Below are positions 1 through 6,996 of a stretch of DNA of 11,355 bases, piece by piece (position 1 is the stretch's first letter; every line of letters starts with the position of its first letter). The notes under the pieces are model-generated. The model did no database searches, was not told the origin of the DNA, and saw only the letters and a list, made by a program, of their open reading frames with translations. Position numbers and translations under genes: made by a program. The stretch is from Flavobacteriales bacterium (lineage in GTDB: Bacteria > Bacteroidota > Bacteroidia > Flavobacteriales_D > Sanyastnellaceae), in assembly GCA_947457325.1 (NCBI GenBank), contig CANGVU010000014.1, forward strand, positions 1 to 11,355, read 5' to 3'.

Positions 1-748
1 CACGAACCAACTTCACCGCATAATGCAATCCTTTTGCTCGTGCCCACTCGTGCGCGGATTTCAAAAAGGCCAAGCGATCATGGCGGTACAATTGAACCGT
101 ATTGTAAACGATGGGCATTTGATGATTGAACTTCTCCATCATGTCATGACACAGTTGGTCAATTGCATCCTGTATCCAAGAATCCTCCGCATCAATAAAA
201 ATCCGTTGCTGCGCAGCATGCGCGCGCTCACAAATGCGCAATACACGCTCCACCACCCGCAACCATTCCTTTTGCTCTTCACTTGAAAGTTGTCCCAAAG
301 TACCACGAACCACCTCGTTCTGTCTTTCCAACAATTCAAATCGTGCAATACCCGTTACTTTGAATACACAAAATGGAATGTGCGGATTGCCCTTGGCCGC
401 ATCAATGGTGCGGATGATCTCTTCCGCTGTCGCATCAAAATCGCTCTCCTTCTCCTTGCCCTCCACCGAATAATCTAAAATGGTTCCTATGCCATACTCC
501 GCCAATCGTGCAGAGGCCGCCTTGCATTCCTCCACTGTTTCCCCACCGCAGAACTGCGCAAAAATGTTGTTCTTGATCAACCAGCCAATGGGAAAGCCAA
601 TCCCCAATGCGAAATTTGTCAAAGTCCCTCCAATCTTGACCATTGACGGATTACCAATCAACTTAAAAAGCCAATACGATCGGCGCAATGCAGCATCGTC
701 TTTACCCTTGAAAGCGATGGCGGTATTTTCAAATGAAAGTGGTGACAT
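1..748 (-). CDS. Proline dehydrogenase, 3'-truncated by window edge
   Basis: Translating the minus strand from the ATG at 748 gives 249 uninterrupted residues running off the window start. FAD-dependent proline dehydrogenase oxidises L-proline to pyrroline-5-carboxylate and passes electrons to the quinone pool, the first step of proline catabolism. Visible motifs are GFPIGWLIKNNIFAQFCGGE (51-70), LDYSVEG (91-97), FKVTG (129-133; this Lys matches the flavin-contacting Lys of PutA-type barrels), IDAED (185-189), YNTVQLYRHDR (215-225) and KLVR (246-249), all in the order of the PRODH TIM barrel. The stand-alone (non-PutA) enzyme is usually near 390 residues, so roughly the last 140, including the C-terminal substrate-binding Arg pair, are missing here only because of the window edge. 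The gene is divergent from the dipeptidase gene across 68 bp, and its promoter -7 element lies just upstream of the ATG. Any P5C dehydrogenase gene is not in view. Confidence 0.95.
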   Translation of the reverse strand, partial: MSPLSFENTAIAFKGKDDAALRRSYWLFKLIGNPSMVKIGGTLTNFALGIGFPIGWLIKNNIFAQFCGGETVEECKAASARLAEYGIGTILDYSVEGKEKESDFDATAEEIIRTIDAAKGNPHIPFCVFKVTGIARFELLERQNEVVRGTLGQLSSEEQKEWLRVVERVLRICERAHAAQQRIFIDAEDSWIQDAIDQLCHDMMEKFNHQMPIVYNTVQLYRHDRLAFLKSAHEWARAKGLHYAVKLVR

Positions 749-755
749 TCGTTGG

Positions 756-763
756 CAAATATA
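756..763 (-). promoter_or_regulatory. Promoter -7 element for proline dehydrogenase (TATATTTG)
   Basis: On the minus strand the sequence TATATTTG is an exact match to the Bacteroidota -7 consensus TAnnTTTG. Only 7 bases separate it from the ATG at 748, so the transcript would have almost no 5' leader. The upstream -33 half is weak: a TTAG lies 17 bases further upstream, where TTTG at about 19-21 is typical. The position immediately before a gene with a convincing start supports the call; transcription itself is inferred. Confidence 0.65.
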
Positions 764-788
764 ACGTGGTGATGTGCGAACTAAGCTT

Positions 789-795
789 TATCTTG
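789..795 (+). promoter_or_regulatory. Weak candidate -7 element for the dipeptidase gene
   Basis: TATCTTG lies 21 bases before the ATG at 817. It matches TAnnTTTG except for one missing T, and no good TTTG/TTG is seen at the expected -33 distance. No Shine-Dalgarno sequence precedes the ATG. The promoter must lie in the 68 bp divergent gap unless transcription enters from inside the proline dehydrogenase gene, and this is the best candidate there. Confidence 0.3.
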
Positions 796-816
796 CACAA
801 CGAAATTTTATAGATC

Positions 817-2196
817 ATGGAAGCAGCTCAAAAATACATTTTAGACAACAAAGATCGTTTCTTAAACGAATTGTTCGAACTCATCAGAATCCCCAGCGTT
901 AGCGCGGATTCTGCCTACAATGCAGACGTCGCCAAATGCGCAGAATTGGTGGCCAAAAACCTTCGCGAAGCCGGTGCTGACAACGTGGAAGTTTGCGCCA
1001 CTGAAGGTCACCCCATTGTTTATGGCGAAAAAATCATCGACCCCTCCAAGCCAACGGTTTTGGTTTATGGTCACTATGATGTGCAACCTGCTGATCCCAT
1101 CGACTTGTGGCATACTCCGCCTTTTGAACCCACCATCAAGGTAACTGAAATTCATCCTGAAGGAGCAATTTTCGCCCGTGGTTCTTGCGACGACAAAGGA
1201 CAAATGTTCATGCACGTCAAAGCTTTTGAAGCGATGAACAAAACCAACACTTTGCCTTGCAATGTGAAGTTCATGATTGAAGGGGAAGAGGAGTGTGGTA
1301 GTTCTAACCTAGGCCCATTCTGCCGCAACAACAAAGAGCGTTTGAAAGCGGACATCGTATTGATTTCTGATACCAGCGTCATTGCCAACGATTGCCCCAG
1401 CATCGACTGTGGATTGCGTGGTTTGAGCTATTTGGAAGTAGAAGTTACAGGGCCAAACCGCGACTTGCACAGCGGTGTATACGGCGGTGCTGTAGCCAAC
1501 CCCATCAACGTATTGGCCAAGATGATTGCTTCATTGCATGATGAAAACAACCACATCACCGTGGGTGGCTTTTATGACAACGTTTTGGAATTGACCGCCG
1601 AAGAAAGAACAGCCTTGAACTTGGCTCCTTTCAGCGAATCTGATTATTGCAAAGACTTGAATATCGAAGCGGTTTACGGCGAAGCCGGTTACACCACCAT
1701 CGAGCGCACTGGTGTTCGTCCAACATTGGATTGCAACGGAATCTGGGGCGGATACACCGGTGAAGGTTCTAAGACCGTATTGCCTTCTAAGGCATTTGCT
1801 AAAATTTCCATGCGCTTGGTTCCGCACCAAACACAGGAAGAGATCACGGAGAAATTCACCAATCACTTCATGAAGATTGCACCCAAGGGTGTGCGTGTAG
1901 AAGTTCGTCCGCACCACGGTGGAAATCCAGTTGTAACCCCAACGGATAGCAAAGCCTACAAGGCGGCCAGCGATGCCATGGAAACCACTTATGGCAAAAA
2001 GCCCATTCCAACCCGCGGTGGTGGATCCATTCCCATCGTTGCAATGTTTGAATCAGACTTGGGATTAAAGAGCGTCTTGATGGGATTTGGTTTGGACAGC
2101 GATGCGTTGCACTCTCCGAACGAGCATTACGGATTGTTCAATTTCTACAAAGGCATTGAAACCATTCCTTATTTCTTCGACAACTTCTCCAAGTAA
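817..2196 (+). CDS. M20 family metallodipeptidase (CNDP/PepV-like)
   Basis: A full-length 459-residue cytosolic di-zinc peptidase of the M20 clan; members cut dipeptides such as Cys-Gly or Xaa-His. The metal and catalytic set can be matched residue by residue to human carnosine dipeptidase CN2: H86 and D88 in YGHYDVQP, bridging D125 in RGSCDDKG, general base E158 and ligand E159 in EGEEECGS, D185 in ISDTS, and C-terminal H432 in HSPNEH. H218 in DLHSGVYGG, which reaches across the dimer in the family, is also present, and the lid (dimerisation) domain spans about 205-365. No signal peptide is seen, so it acts in the cytoplasm. There is no recognisable ribosome-binding site, in keeping with Bacteroidota. 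The stop TAA shares a base with the start of the lipoprotein gene (TAATG), implying translational coupling. Exact substrate cannot be read from the sequence. Confidence 0.95.
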   Translation: MEAAQKYILDNKDRFLNELFELIRIPSVSADSAYNADVAKCAELVAKNLREAGADNVEVCATEGHPIVYGEKIIDPSKPTVLVYGHYDVQPADPIDLWHTPPFEPTIKVTEIHPEGAIFARGSCDDKGQMFMHVKAFEAMNKTNTLPCNVKFMIEGEEECGSSNLGPFCRNNKERLKADIVLISDTSVIANDCPSIDCGLRGLSYLEVEVTGPNRDLHSGVYGGAVANPINVLAKMIASLHDENNHITVGGFYDNVLELTAEERTALNLAPFSESDYCKDLNIEAVYGEAGYTTIERTGVRPTLDCNGIWGGYTGEGSKTVLPSKAFAKISMRLVPHQTQEEITEKFTNHFMKIAPKGVRVEVRPHHGGNPVVTPTDSKAYKAASDAMETTYGKKPIPTRGGGSIPIVAMFESDLGLKSVLMGFGLDSDALHSPNEHYGLFNFYKGIETIPYFFDNFSK

Positions 2197-2660
2197 TGCG
2201 TTTTTGGGTTGTTCTGTTTTGCTGTTTGTTGGCCTCTTGTCACGTGTACAAAGATGTCACGGTAGAGAATGTCAGACAATTGGAGTTTCAGGAGATAGGC
2301 GCGCAAGGGATTGAAGGCACTTTAAAAGTGACCATCAACAACCCCAACCGCTTCACTGTGGAACTCACCGATGCGGACATTGATCTTTCGTTACAGGGAA
2401 GAAAAGTGGCCCGTGTCCGATTGGCAGAACATTTATTGGTCCCTAAGCAAAGCAAAAATGAATACTTATTAAAAATCAAAGGCACAGAAGCCAACTTTGA
2501 AGCCGCCCTTTCCAGTGGTTTTGCCATTCTTTTTGCTGATGAAATCATCATTGGCGGGGAAGGGTACGTGGAAGGTAAAGCATTGAAAATCACCAAGAAG
2601 CTTCCCATAAAATTTGAAAAACCGATAAAAAAGTCGGATTTGAAAAAAAAGAAGTCCTAA
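2196..2660 (+). CDS. LEA14-like (LEA2/WHy domain) lipoprotein
   Basis: A 154-residue predicted lipoprotein. Residues 1-15 form a short type II signal peptide ending in the lipobox L12-A13-S14-C15, so the mature protein would be lipidated on C15 and anchored in the envelope. The rest is a small beta-rich domain, about 20-142, with the NNPNRF signature (48-53) followed by alternating hydrophobic strands, typical of LEA type 2 / WHy proteins. The tail is basic (KKSDLKKKKS). The biochemical role of bacterial LEA2 lipoproteins is not established; stress protection or binding of hydrophobic partners is speculative. The ATG overlaps the dipeptidase stop by one base, so the two are probably co-translated, although they have no obvious functional link. 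An A8 run at 2643-2650 sits near the 3' end; slippage there would only alter the last few residues. No terminator follows. Confidence 0.85.
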   Translation: MRFWVVLFCCLLASCHVYKDVTVENVRQLEFQEIGAQGIEGTLKVTINNPNRFTVELTDADIDLSLQGRKVARVRLAEHLLVPKQSKNEYLLKIKGTEANFEAALSSGFAILFADEIIIGGEGYVEGKALKITKKLPIKFEKPIKKSDLKKKKS

Positions 2661-2662
2661 CC

Positions 2663-2694
2663 TTTGTGGAAATTGTTGAAAAGTTGTATATTTG
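2663..2694 (+). promoter_or_regulatory. rpmH promoter (TTTG-N20-TATATTTG)
   Basis: TTTG at 2663-2666 and TATATTTG at 2687-2694 are separated by 20 bases, a near-perfect Bacteroidota housekeeping sigma promoter (-33 TTTG, -7 TAnnTTTG). The -7 element ends 28 bases before the rpmH ATG, leaving a leader of roughly 25 nt. This is the strongest promoter match in the window, fitting a highly expressed ribosomal protein gene. Confidence 0.85.
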
Positions 2695-2722
2695 CCACCC
2701 GTTATAAAAAATACCGACGATT

Positions 2723-2893
2723 ATGAAACGTACTTACCAACCCTCGAATACAAAACGCCGTAACAAACACGGATTCCGTAAAAGAATGGCAGACGCTGCT
2801 GGTCGTGGCGTTCTTAACGCACGTCGCCGCAAGGGCCGTAAGAAATTGACCGTTTCTGACGAGCGTCGTCACAAAGGAATCGAGCGTTTATAA
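2723..2893 (+). CDS. rpmH: 50S ribosomal protein L34
   Basis: This short gene encodes 56 residues beginning [20 protein letters not shown] and containing [20 protein letters not shown] (21-40), the unmistakable L34 signature. L34 is a small basic protein of the large ribosomal subunit that binds 23S rRNA. The core matches the usual 44-46 residue length; the extra C-terminal stretch, about 46-56 ([11 protein letters not shown]), is an extension of about ten residues that I believe is common in Bacteroidota L34. It has its own strong promoter upstream and an intrinsic terminator 29 bases after the stop, so it is probably a monocistronic transcript. The frequent CGT arginine codons fit high expression. 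It is not next to dnaA or rnpA here, unlike the classic rpmH neighbourhood of many bacteria. Confidence 0.98.
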   Translation: MKRTYQPSNTKRRNKHGFRKRMADAAGRGVLNARRRKGRKKLTVSDERRHKGIERL

Positions 2894-2923
2894 TTGAGTT
2901 CGTAACAGAATTATATTAAATTG
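2894..2923 (+). promoter_or_regulatory. Possible promoter for the GT4 glycosyltransferase gene
   Basis: TTG at 2894-2896 and TAAATTG at 2917-2923 are 20 bases apart; the second differs from TAnnTTTG by one missing T. If used, transcription would begin around 2927-2930, inside the left arm of the rpmH terminator, so the new RNA could not form that hairpin. The match is imperfect and the call is an inference. Confidence 0.3.
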
Positions 2924-2949
2924 CCACGCCTGCGCGTGGCTTTTTTTTT
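2923..2949 (+). terminator. Intrinsic terminator of rpmH
   Basis: A perfect 7-bp stem (GCCACGC / GCGTGGC) with a 4-base loop CTGC occupies 2923-2940 and is followed directly by nine T residues (2941-2949). It starts 29 bases after the rpmH stop. The T-tract ends one base before the ATG of the next gene at 2951, so terminator and start region are fused. Confidence 0.92.
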
Positions 2950-2950
2950 C

Positions 2951-4075
2951 ATGAAAATTGCAATCAATACCCGTCTGCTCAAACCCGGAAAACTGGAGGG
3001 GATTGGTCGCTTCACCCTAGAAATCCTCATTCGGCTTATTCATCGCCACCCTGAGCACGAATTTCATTTGCTATTTGATCATTACAACTACGAGCTGATT
3101 CCCAAAAGCAGCAACGTTTTTTGTCACACCCTTTTTCCTCCTGCGCGCCGGCCTTGGTTATTCGATTGGTGGTTCGATTGGAGTGTGCCCAGAAAACTAA
3201 AAAAAATCAAAGCAGACATTTTTGTATCCCCCGATGGCCACGGATCACTCCGTTGCCCTTGCCCTCAGCTCAATGTGATCCACGACCTGAACTTTATTCA
3301 CTACCCCGAACTGTTGCCTAAAAAATACGCAACCTACTGGAATCGGCATACCCGCGCGTTGGTACAAAAGACAACACGGATTGCCACGGTAAGTCAATTT
3401 TCGAAAAAAGATATTGAACAAACTTTTGGTGTTTCTTCTGAAAAAATAGATGTCCTGTGCAATGGAACCAATCCCGATTGGGGGCCGATTGATGGTGCGC
3501 ACCAAGCTGCCATCAGAAATCAATACACCAGCGGTAAACCGTATTTCATTTTTATTGGATCATTGCATCCCAGAAAGAACCTGGATCGCATATTACAAGC
3601 GTTTCAGCAATTCAAAAAAAATCATTCTGATTATCACTTTGTCATTGTTGGTGCTGCGCTTTTCAATCAAGACGCGCAAGAGGCCTATGAAAATATCACT
3701 GATGTGCATTGGTTGGGTAGAAGAGATGGGGATGAGTTATTAACGCTCTTAGCGGCTTCCAATGGTCTGGTTATGGTGAGCTTGTATGAAGGATTTGGGA
3801 TCCCCATTATTGAGGCGCTGCAGTGTGATGTTCCAGTATTGGCAGCCAACAACTCCAGCATGCCAGAAATTGGCGGAGAAGCCATCTTGTATGCCAACGC
3901 TTTGAATGTAGAAGACATCACCCATCAAATGGGCATTCTCTCGCACTTTGACACCCATCACCAAGCATGGCACAATGCCAAAAACGAAATCTTAACCCGC
4001 TATACCTGGGAAAAAGCTACCGATTTGTTTTGGCATAGTATACAACAAACCCTGAAAGGACATGCTGCAAAATAG
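2951..4075 (+). CDS. Glycosyltransferase family 4 (GT-B fold)
   Basis: A 374-residue retaining glycosyltransferase of the GT4 type, expected to transfer a sugar from a nucleotide donor during cell-surface polysaccharide synthesis at the cytoplasmic face of the membrane. N-terminal Rossmann half: [10 protein letters not shown] start, a Gly-rich GKLEGIGRF (13-21) and the [10 protein letters not shown] segment (111-120) typical of mannosyltransferase-like members. C-terminal donor-binding half: [15 protein letters not shown] (201-214), the EX7E pair E280/E288 in EGFGIPIIE, then S302-M304-P305-E306-I307-G308-G309. The ATG at 2951 is chosen because the frame upstream of it translates the rpmH terminator and its T-tract (a Phe run), and MKIAIN starts the first beta strand as the family expects. 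No ribosome-binding site is possible in the T9 run. The 3' end overlaps rnhB by 14 bp. Donor and acceptor are unknown. Confidence 0.92.
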   Translation: MKIAINTRLLKPGKLEGIGRFTLEILIRLIHRHPEHEFHLLFDHYNYELIPKSSNVFCHTLFPPARRPWLFDWWFDWSVPRKLKKIKADIFVSPDGHGSLRCPCPQLNVIHDLNFIHYPELLPKKYATYWNRHTRALVQKTTRIATVSQFSKKDIEQTFGVSSEKIDVLCNGTNPDWGPIDGAHQAAIRNQYTSGKPYFIFIGSLHPRKNLDRILQAFQQFKKNHSDYHFVIVGAALFNQDAQEAYENITDVHWLGRRDGDELLTLLAASNGLVMVSLYEGFGIPIIEALQCDVPVLAANNSSMPEIGGEAILYANALNVEDITHQMGILSHFDTHHQAWHNAKNEILTRYTWEKATDLFWHSIQQTLKGHAAK

Positions 4076-4646
4076 ATGGAGCAAAGACCTGATAGAGGTG
4101 GGTTGTGATGAAGCCGGTAGAGGCTGCTTGGCCGGACCCGTTTTTGCCGCTGCTGTCATTCTTCCTGACAACTTTGATCATCCTTGGCTCAACGATTCCA
4201 AACAATTGACGGAGCAAAAAAGAGAAGCGCTGAGGCCAATCATTGAACAAGAAGCATTGGCTTGGGCTGTCGTGGCGGTTTCTCCTCAAGAGATAGACGA
4301 AATCAATATCCTCAACGCTTCCATCACAGGCATGCACCGGTGTATCGACCAGCTCCAAATTGTTCCAGAGCTCATCTTGGTAGATGGCAACCGATTCAAA
4401 CCCTATGTCGGCATCATTCACCAATGCGTGGTGAAAGGAGATAGCAAATTCAAATCCATCGCAGCCGCATCCATATTGGCCAAAACCCACAGGGATGAAC
4501 ACATGGCGCGTTTACATCTTGAGTTTCCGCATTTCGGTTGGGAAGTGAACAAAGGTTACCCCACCAAAGCGCATCGTTCGGCCATTGCCGCCCATGGACC
4601 CAGCCCGCACCACCGCATGACCTTTAAACTTTTGGCGGATCGGTAG
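4062..4646 (+). CDS. rnhB: Ribonuclease HII
   Basis: A 194-residue RNase HII that nicks DNA 5' of misincorporated ribonucleotides to start ribonucleotide excision repair, and removes RNA from RNA/DNA hybrids. The catalytic carboxylates line up with E. coli RnhB: D16 and E17 in [10 protein letters not shown]108 in LVDGN, D127 in VKGDSKF. The GRG loop (19-21) and Y166 in KGYPT, which together read the RNA-DNA junction, are present, as is the conserved [16 protein letters not shown] block (133-148). Length is normal. Its ATG at 4062 lies inside the end of the GT4 gene (14 bp overlap), so the two are likely translated from one mRNA. The 3' end overlaps the opposing acyltransferase gene by 23 bp, leaving no room for an ordinary terminator between them. 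Confidence 0.97.
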   Translation: MLQNRWSKDLIEVGCDEAGRGCLAGPVFAAAVILPDNFDHPWLNDSKQLTEQKREALRPIIEQEALAWAVVAVSPQEIDEINILNASITGMHRCIDQLQIVPELILVDGNRFKPYVGIIHQCVVKGDSKFKSIAAASILAKTHRDEHMARLHLEFPHFGWEVNKGYPTKAHRSAIAAHGPSPHHRMTFKLLADR

Positions 4647-5637
4647 TATATCGGACCTTCTTGGTCCACAACAAAGACGGCTTCTCCACCACCCGATAAA
4701 ACAGCTGTGCCAAAAGGATAGAGCCCACCTGAATCAACAAGAAAAAGAAAACCGACCCCAACGGGCTGCGCATATCGTGATAAAAGAAATGATTGCAGGT
4801 TGAAATCACGAACCAATGGGTCAGGTAAAAAGAATACGATATTTCGCCCAAACGGTCCAGCCAACGGTTTCCTTGCTTGACCCAAATGATGACCAAAGCT
4901 GTCAGAAAAGCGGTAGTCACAATGCGCCATTTTAATCCGTGCAGAATACCCGTCAAATACAAACACACCAAGGTGCTGAGCAACAAGCCCATCCAAAATT
5001 CTTTTTCGCCAATTCGACCCTTCAAATACAAATACACGTAATATCCCATGGTGAATACGGGCAAATGAAAAAACAGTGTGACCTTGACCAATTTGGGCTC
5101 AAAGGATTTTGACAAAAAAGACAACGCTAAGGTGACGACCAAAGCTGTCGTTCGAACCCACGCTTTTGACGAAACAAAAAATGGGAAAATCAAAGCGAGA
5201 TAGAGGTAAAACTGAAACTCAACAAACAATGTCCAATACACATCATTGACCCATTTGGTCCCCAAGAAAGGGGCAGCAAAGGTGACACTATGGAACATTT
5301 TGGTCAATCCCTCTGAAGAAATCATGCCTTTCCATCCATAAAATCCAAAGGCGCAAATCACCACGGAAACCAAAAAAGGTGGATACAAGCGCAGCATTCT
5401 TTTCAGCATGAACTTCCCTGCAAAGCGCCATTGGTATTGGGATTGGTCCATCGACCAAGGCAACACCACACCACTGATGATGAAAAAAACATAGACTCCC
5501 TCTTGACCCCAAGACAACACATTGTAGGTGGCAGGATAATAATCCTTTAACAAAAAAGACGCATGAAACAAACAAACCATCCACGCCGCAATGGCGCGTA
5601 AAGTATTCAATAAGGCTAGGTCATTCTTTTTTGTCAT
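4624..5637 (-). CDS. Acyltransferase 3 family membrane protein (OafA/YrhL-like)
   Basis: A 337-residue polytopic inner-membrane protein with about ten hydrophobic segments, of the family that O-acetylates or otherwise acylates surface sugars and exported molecules. Motifs in order: [13 protein letters not shown] (13-25, with catalytic-type H25), [13 protein letters not shown] (44-56), the basic KRMLRLYPP (79-87), [11 protein letters not shown] (134-144, E140), [10 protein letters not shown] (266-275) and VEKPS (317-321). There is no fused SGNH domain. The ATG at 5637 is preferred over an in-frame TTG at 5646 because that TTG is part of the promoter -7 element, so it would not be transcribed. 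The tail overlaps rnhB by 23 bp. With the neighbouring glycosyltransferases, a role in decorating a surface glycan is plausible; acyl donor and target are not readable. Confidence 0.92.
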   Translation of the reverse strand: MTKKNDLALLNTLRAIAAWMVCLFHASFLLKDYYPATYNVLSWGQEGVYVFFIISGVVLPWSMDQSQYQWRFAGKFMLKRMLRLYPPFLVSVVICAFGFYGWKGMISSEGLTKMFHSVTFAAPFLGTKWVNDVYWTLFVEFQFYLYLALIFPFFVSSKAWVRTTALVVTLALSFLSKSFEPKLVKVTLFFHLPVFTMGYYVYLYLKGRIGEKEFWMGLLLSTLVCLYLTGILHGLKWRIVTTAFLTALVIIWVKQGNRWLDRLGEISYSFYLTHWFVISTCNHFFYHDMRSPLGSVFFFLLIQVGSILLAQLFYRVVEKPSLLWTKKVRYTTDPPKV

Positions 5638-5643
5638 CGGTGC

Positions 5644-5651
5644 CAAAGATA
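5644..5651 (-). promoter_or_regulatory. Promoter -7 element for the acyltransferase gene (TATCTTTG)
   Basis: Exact TAnnTTTG match on the minus strand, ending 6 bases before the ATG at 5637, so the mRNA would be leaderless or carry only a few leader bases. The -33 side is weak: a GGTTGTG lies about 20-23 bases upstream. The 45 bp gap to the divergent gene at 5683 must hold promoters for both directions. Confidence 0.65.
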
Positions 5652-5662
5652 CAATGGTTGAT

Positions 5663-5670
5663 TATCTTAG
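5663..5670 (+). promoter_or_regulatory. Candidate -7 element for the 5683 gene (TATCTTAG)
   Basis: One mismatch to TAnnTTTG, 12 bases before the ATG at 5683, in the divergent 45 bp gap. No TTTG or TTG is seen at the expected -33 spacing, so the call is tentative. Confidence 0.3.
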
Positions 5671-5682
5671 CACACAACCAAT

Positions 5683-6996
5683 ATGGGGCATCTCTCATCA
5701 GCAATACAGCAATATTTTTCTTTTGGTTTCGGAAAGAAAAAAGAACAATCCCCTGATTGGATTGCTCAGTATAGCTTGCTTCGAAATATGTCCTACCGGC
5801 TGGATGCTTCTGCGCCCAATGACCGCTGGATTGGACTTCGCGAATGGTATCGACATGTCATCAAAACCAATGGCCGCCAATCCTTTTATCAAACAATCTT
5901 AACAATAAAAGAAGGACATGCGCTAATCACTTGGGACTTCAATAAAGATCCAAAAGCCCTCCAATATGTGCAGCGTTTTCATGAGAGAAAAGTCACCCAC
6001 TTTGTGGGCAAGGATTTAATTTCTCTGCATCACCTGAAATACAATGCACTAGAAAAAGGACTTTTGCATCTGTTTTGTCTTTGGGTGACTTTCTCCTGCT
6101 TTTGTTTTAAAAAACAACGTGCCAATCGTGCGCTATTGATCAGACAATCCATCGAAATGGCCTGTTTGCTTCAGTGGTTTCAAAGGGAGAATATTCAACA
6201 CGTTTCGTTCTTTCACCCATATGAAATCGACAGCAATTTGCTGAGCGTGGGGCTTCAGCGCTTGGGCATTACCACCACCTTTGTTCCCTCTGTGGTTCCA
6301 CTTTTCGTCCACAATCATCATTTGATTTGTGATGAGTTGGTGGTCACCTCCCCCTATCAAGAAGAAGAGATTGCCCAATCATTTGCTTCATCCATACAGT
6401 TTAAAAAAATGCTTCGATGGCCGGCTGAAACCTTGTTTGATGTTCCCACAGAACGGTCCATTGGTTCAAACAAACGCATCGCATTTTATTCTCATGGCCA
6501 ATGGTTGCGCAATACATTGGACAGAGCAGATAATGGTCTTTTTGCAGAGGACAGTGAAAAGCTAATTTTACATTGGTTGAAAAAAGGAGTAGACCAAAAA
6601 CTTTGGGACGTGGTGATTTACTTGCACCCCTTGGAAAAAAAACACATCAAAAAAACGGAAGATTATTACCAAAGATTTTTCGGATCTACCGCTTTTGCTT
6701 GGGGGGATCGAACCAAAAGTTCCGCTCATTTTTTCTACCAAGAATCCTTTGGCGTCGGCACTTTGTCTACTGTCATCTTTGAACGCCTGCTAGCAGGTCA
6801 CAAAACACTCCTGCACCGTAACTTGGAAGATGGCTTCCCCATTGCGAAATCAACATTGAACAACATCTGCTTTCACTCTTGGAACGAACTCGAAAATTTT
6901 TGGAACCAGTTTGGCACAAAAGACAACGACTATTTTTTTGAAACACTATCGCTTCGCGATTATCCCAATTACGCAGAGGTAGTCAAAAACGCTTGA
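5683..6996 (+). CDS. Putative GT-B surface-polysaccharide transferase with HP motif
   Basis: A 437-residue protein I cannot assign to a named family. It is soluble apart from a hydrophobic stretch at about 124-142, possibly membrane-associating. The C-terminal half resembles capsule-type GT-B transferases (sialyltransferase, KpsS/KpsC and CDP-glycerol transferase groups): a strand plus IAFYSHGQWLRN (266-277), WDVVIYLHPLEKK (308-320, H315-P316), then about 40 residues later FYQESFGVGTLSTVIFERLL (351-370), matching the His-Pro and Ser/Thr motif pair that binds the nucleotide sugar or alcohol. The segment SFFHPYEIDSNLLSVGLQRL (175-194) aligns in style with the other HP protein here. The ATG is fixed by an in-frame TAG at 5668-5670. 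The gene is divergent from the acyltransferase gene and its 3' end overlaps the opposing 475-aa gene by 28 bp. Role in surface glycan synthesis is inferred from motif and context only. Confidence 0.6.
   Translation: MGHLSSAIQQYFSFGFGKKKEQSPDWIAQYSLLRNMSYRLDASAPNDRWIGLREWYRHVIKTNGRQSFYQTILTIKEGHALITWDFNKDPKALQYVQRFHERKVTHFVGKDLISLHHLKYNALEKGLLHLFCLWVTFSCFCFKKQRANRALLIRQSIEMACLLQWFQRENIQHVSFFHPYEIDSNLLSVGLQRLGITTTFVPSVVPLFVHNHHLICDELVVTSPYQEEEIAQSFASSIQFKKMLRWPAETLFDVPTERSIGSNKRIAFYSHGQWLRNTLDRADNGLFAEDSEKLILHWLKKGVDQKLWDVVIYLHPLEKKHIKKTEDYYQRFFGSTAFAWGDRTKSSAHFFYQESFGVGTLSTVIFERLLAGHKTLLHRNLEDGFPIAKSTLNNICFHSWNELENFWNQFGTKDNDYFFETLSLRDYPNYAEVVKNA

Noticed and set aside
23..764. Plus-strand open frames at 23-286, 234-473, 290-478 and 480-764.
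   Set aside because: The minus strand here encodes proline dehydrogenase with clear motifs; the plus frames are its shadows and show no protein-like features.
862..1917. Long open frames on the minus strand inside the dipeptidase gene (862-1215, 1152-1403, 1531-1917).
   Set aside because: They lie antisense to a gene with a complete catalytic residue set, have no family signature or promoter, and reflect its codon bias.
2921..2950. A TTG at 2921 extends the glycosyltransferase frame by ten residues.
   Set aside because: Those codons are the rpmH terminator hairpin and its T-tract; the ATG at 2951 begins the expected first beta strand.
4017..4502. A 161-codon minus-strand frame across the GT4/rnhB junction.
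   Set aside because: It is antisense to the RNase HII catalytic core and spans a gene boundary; no start signals support it.
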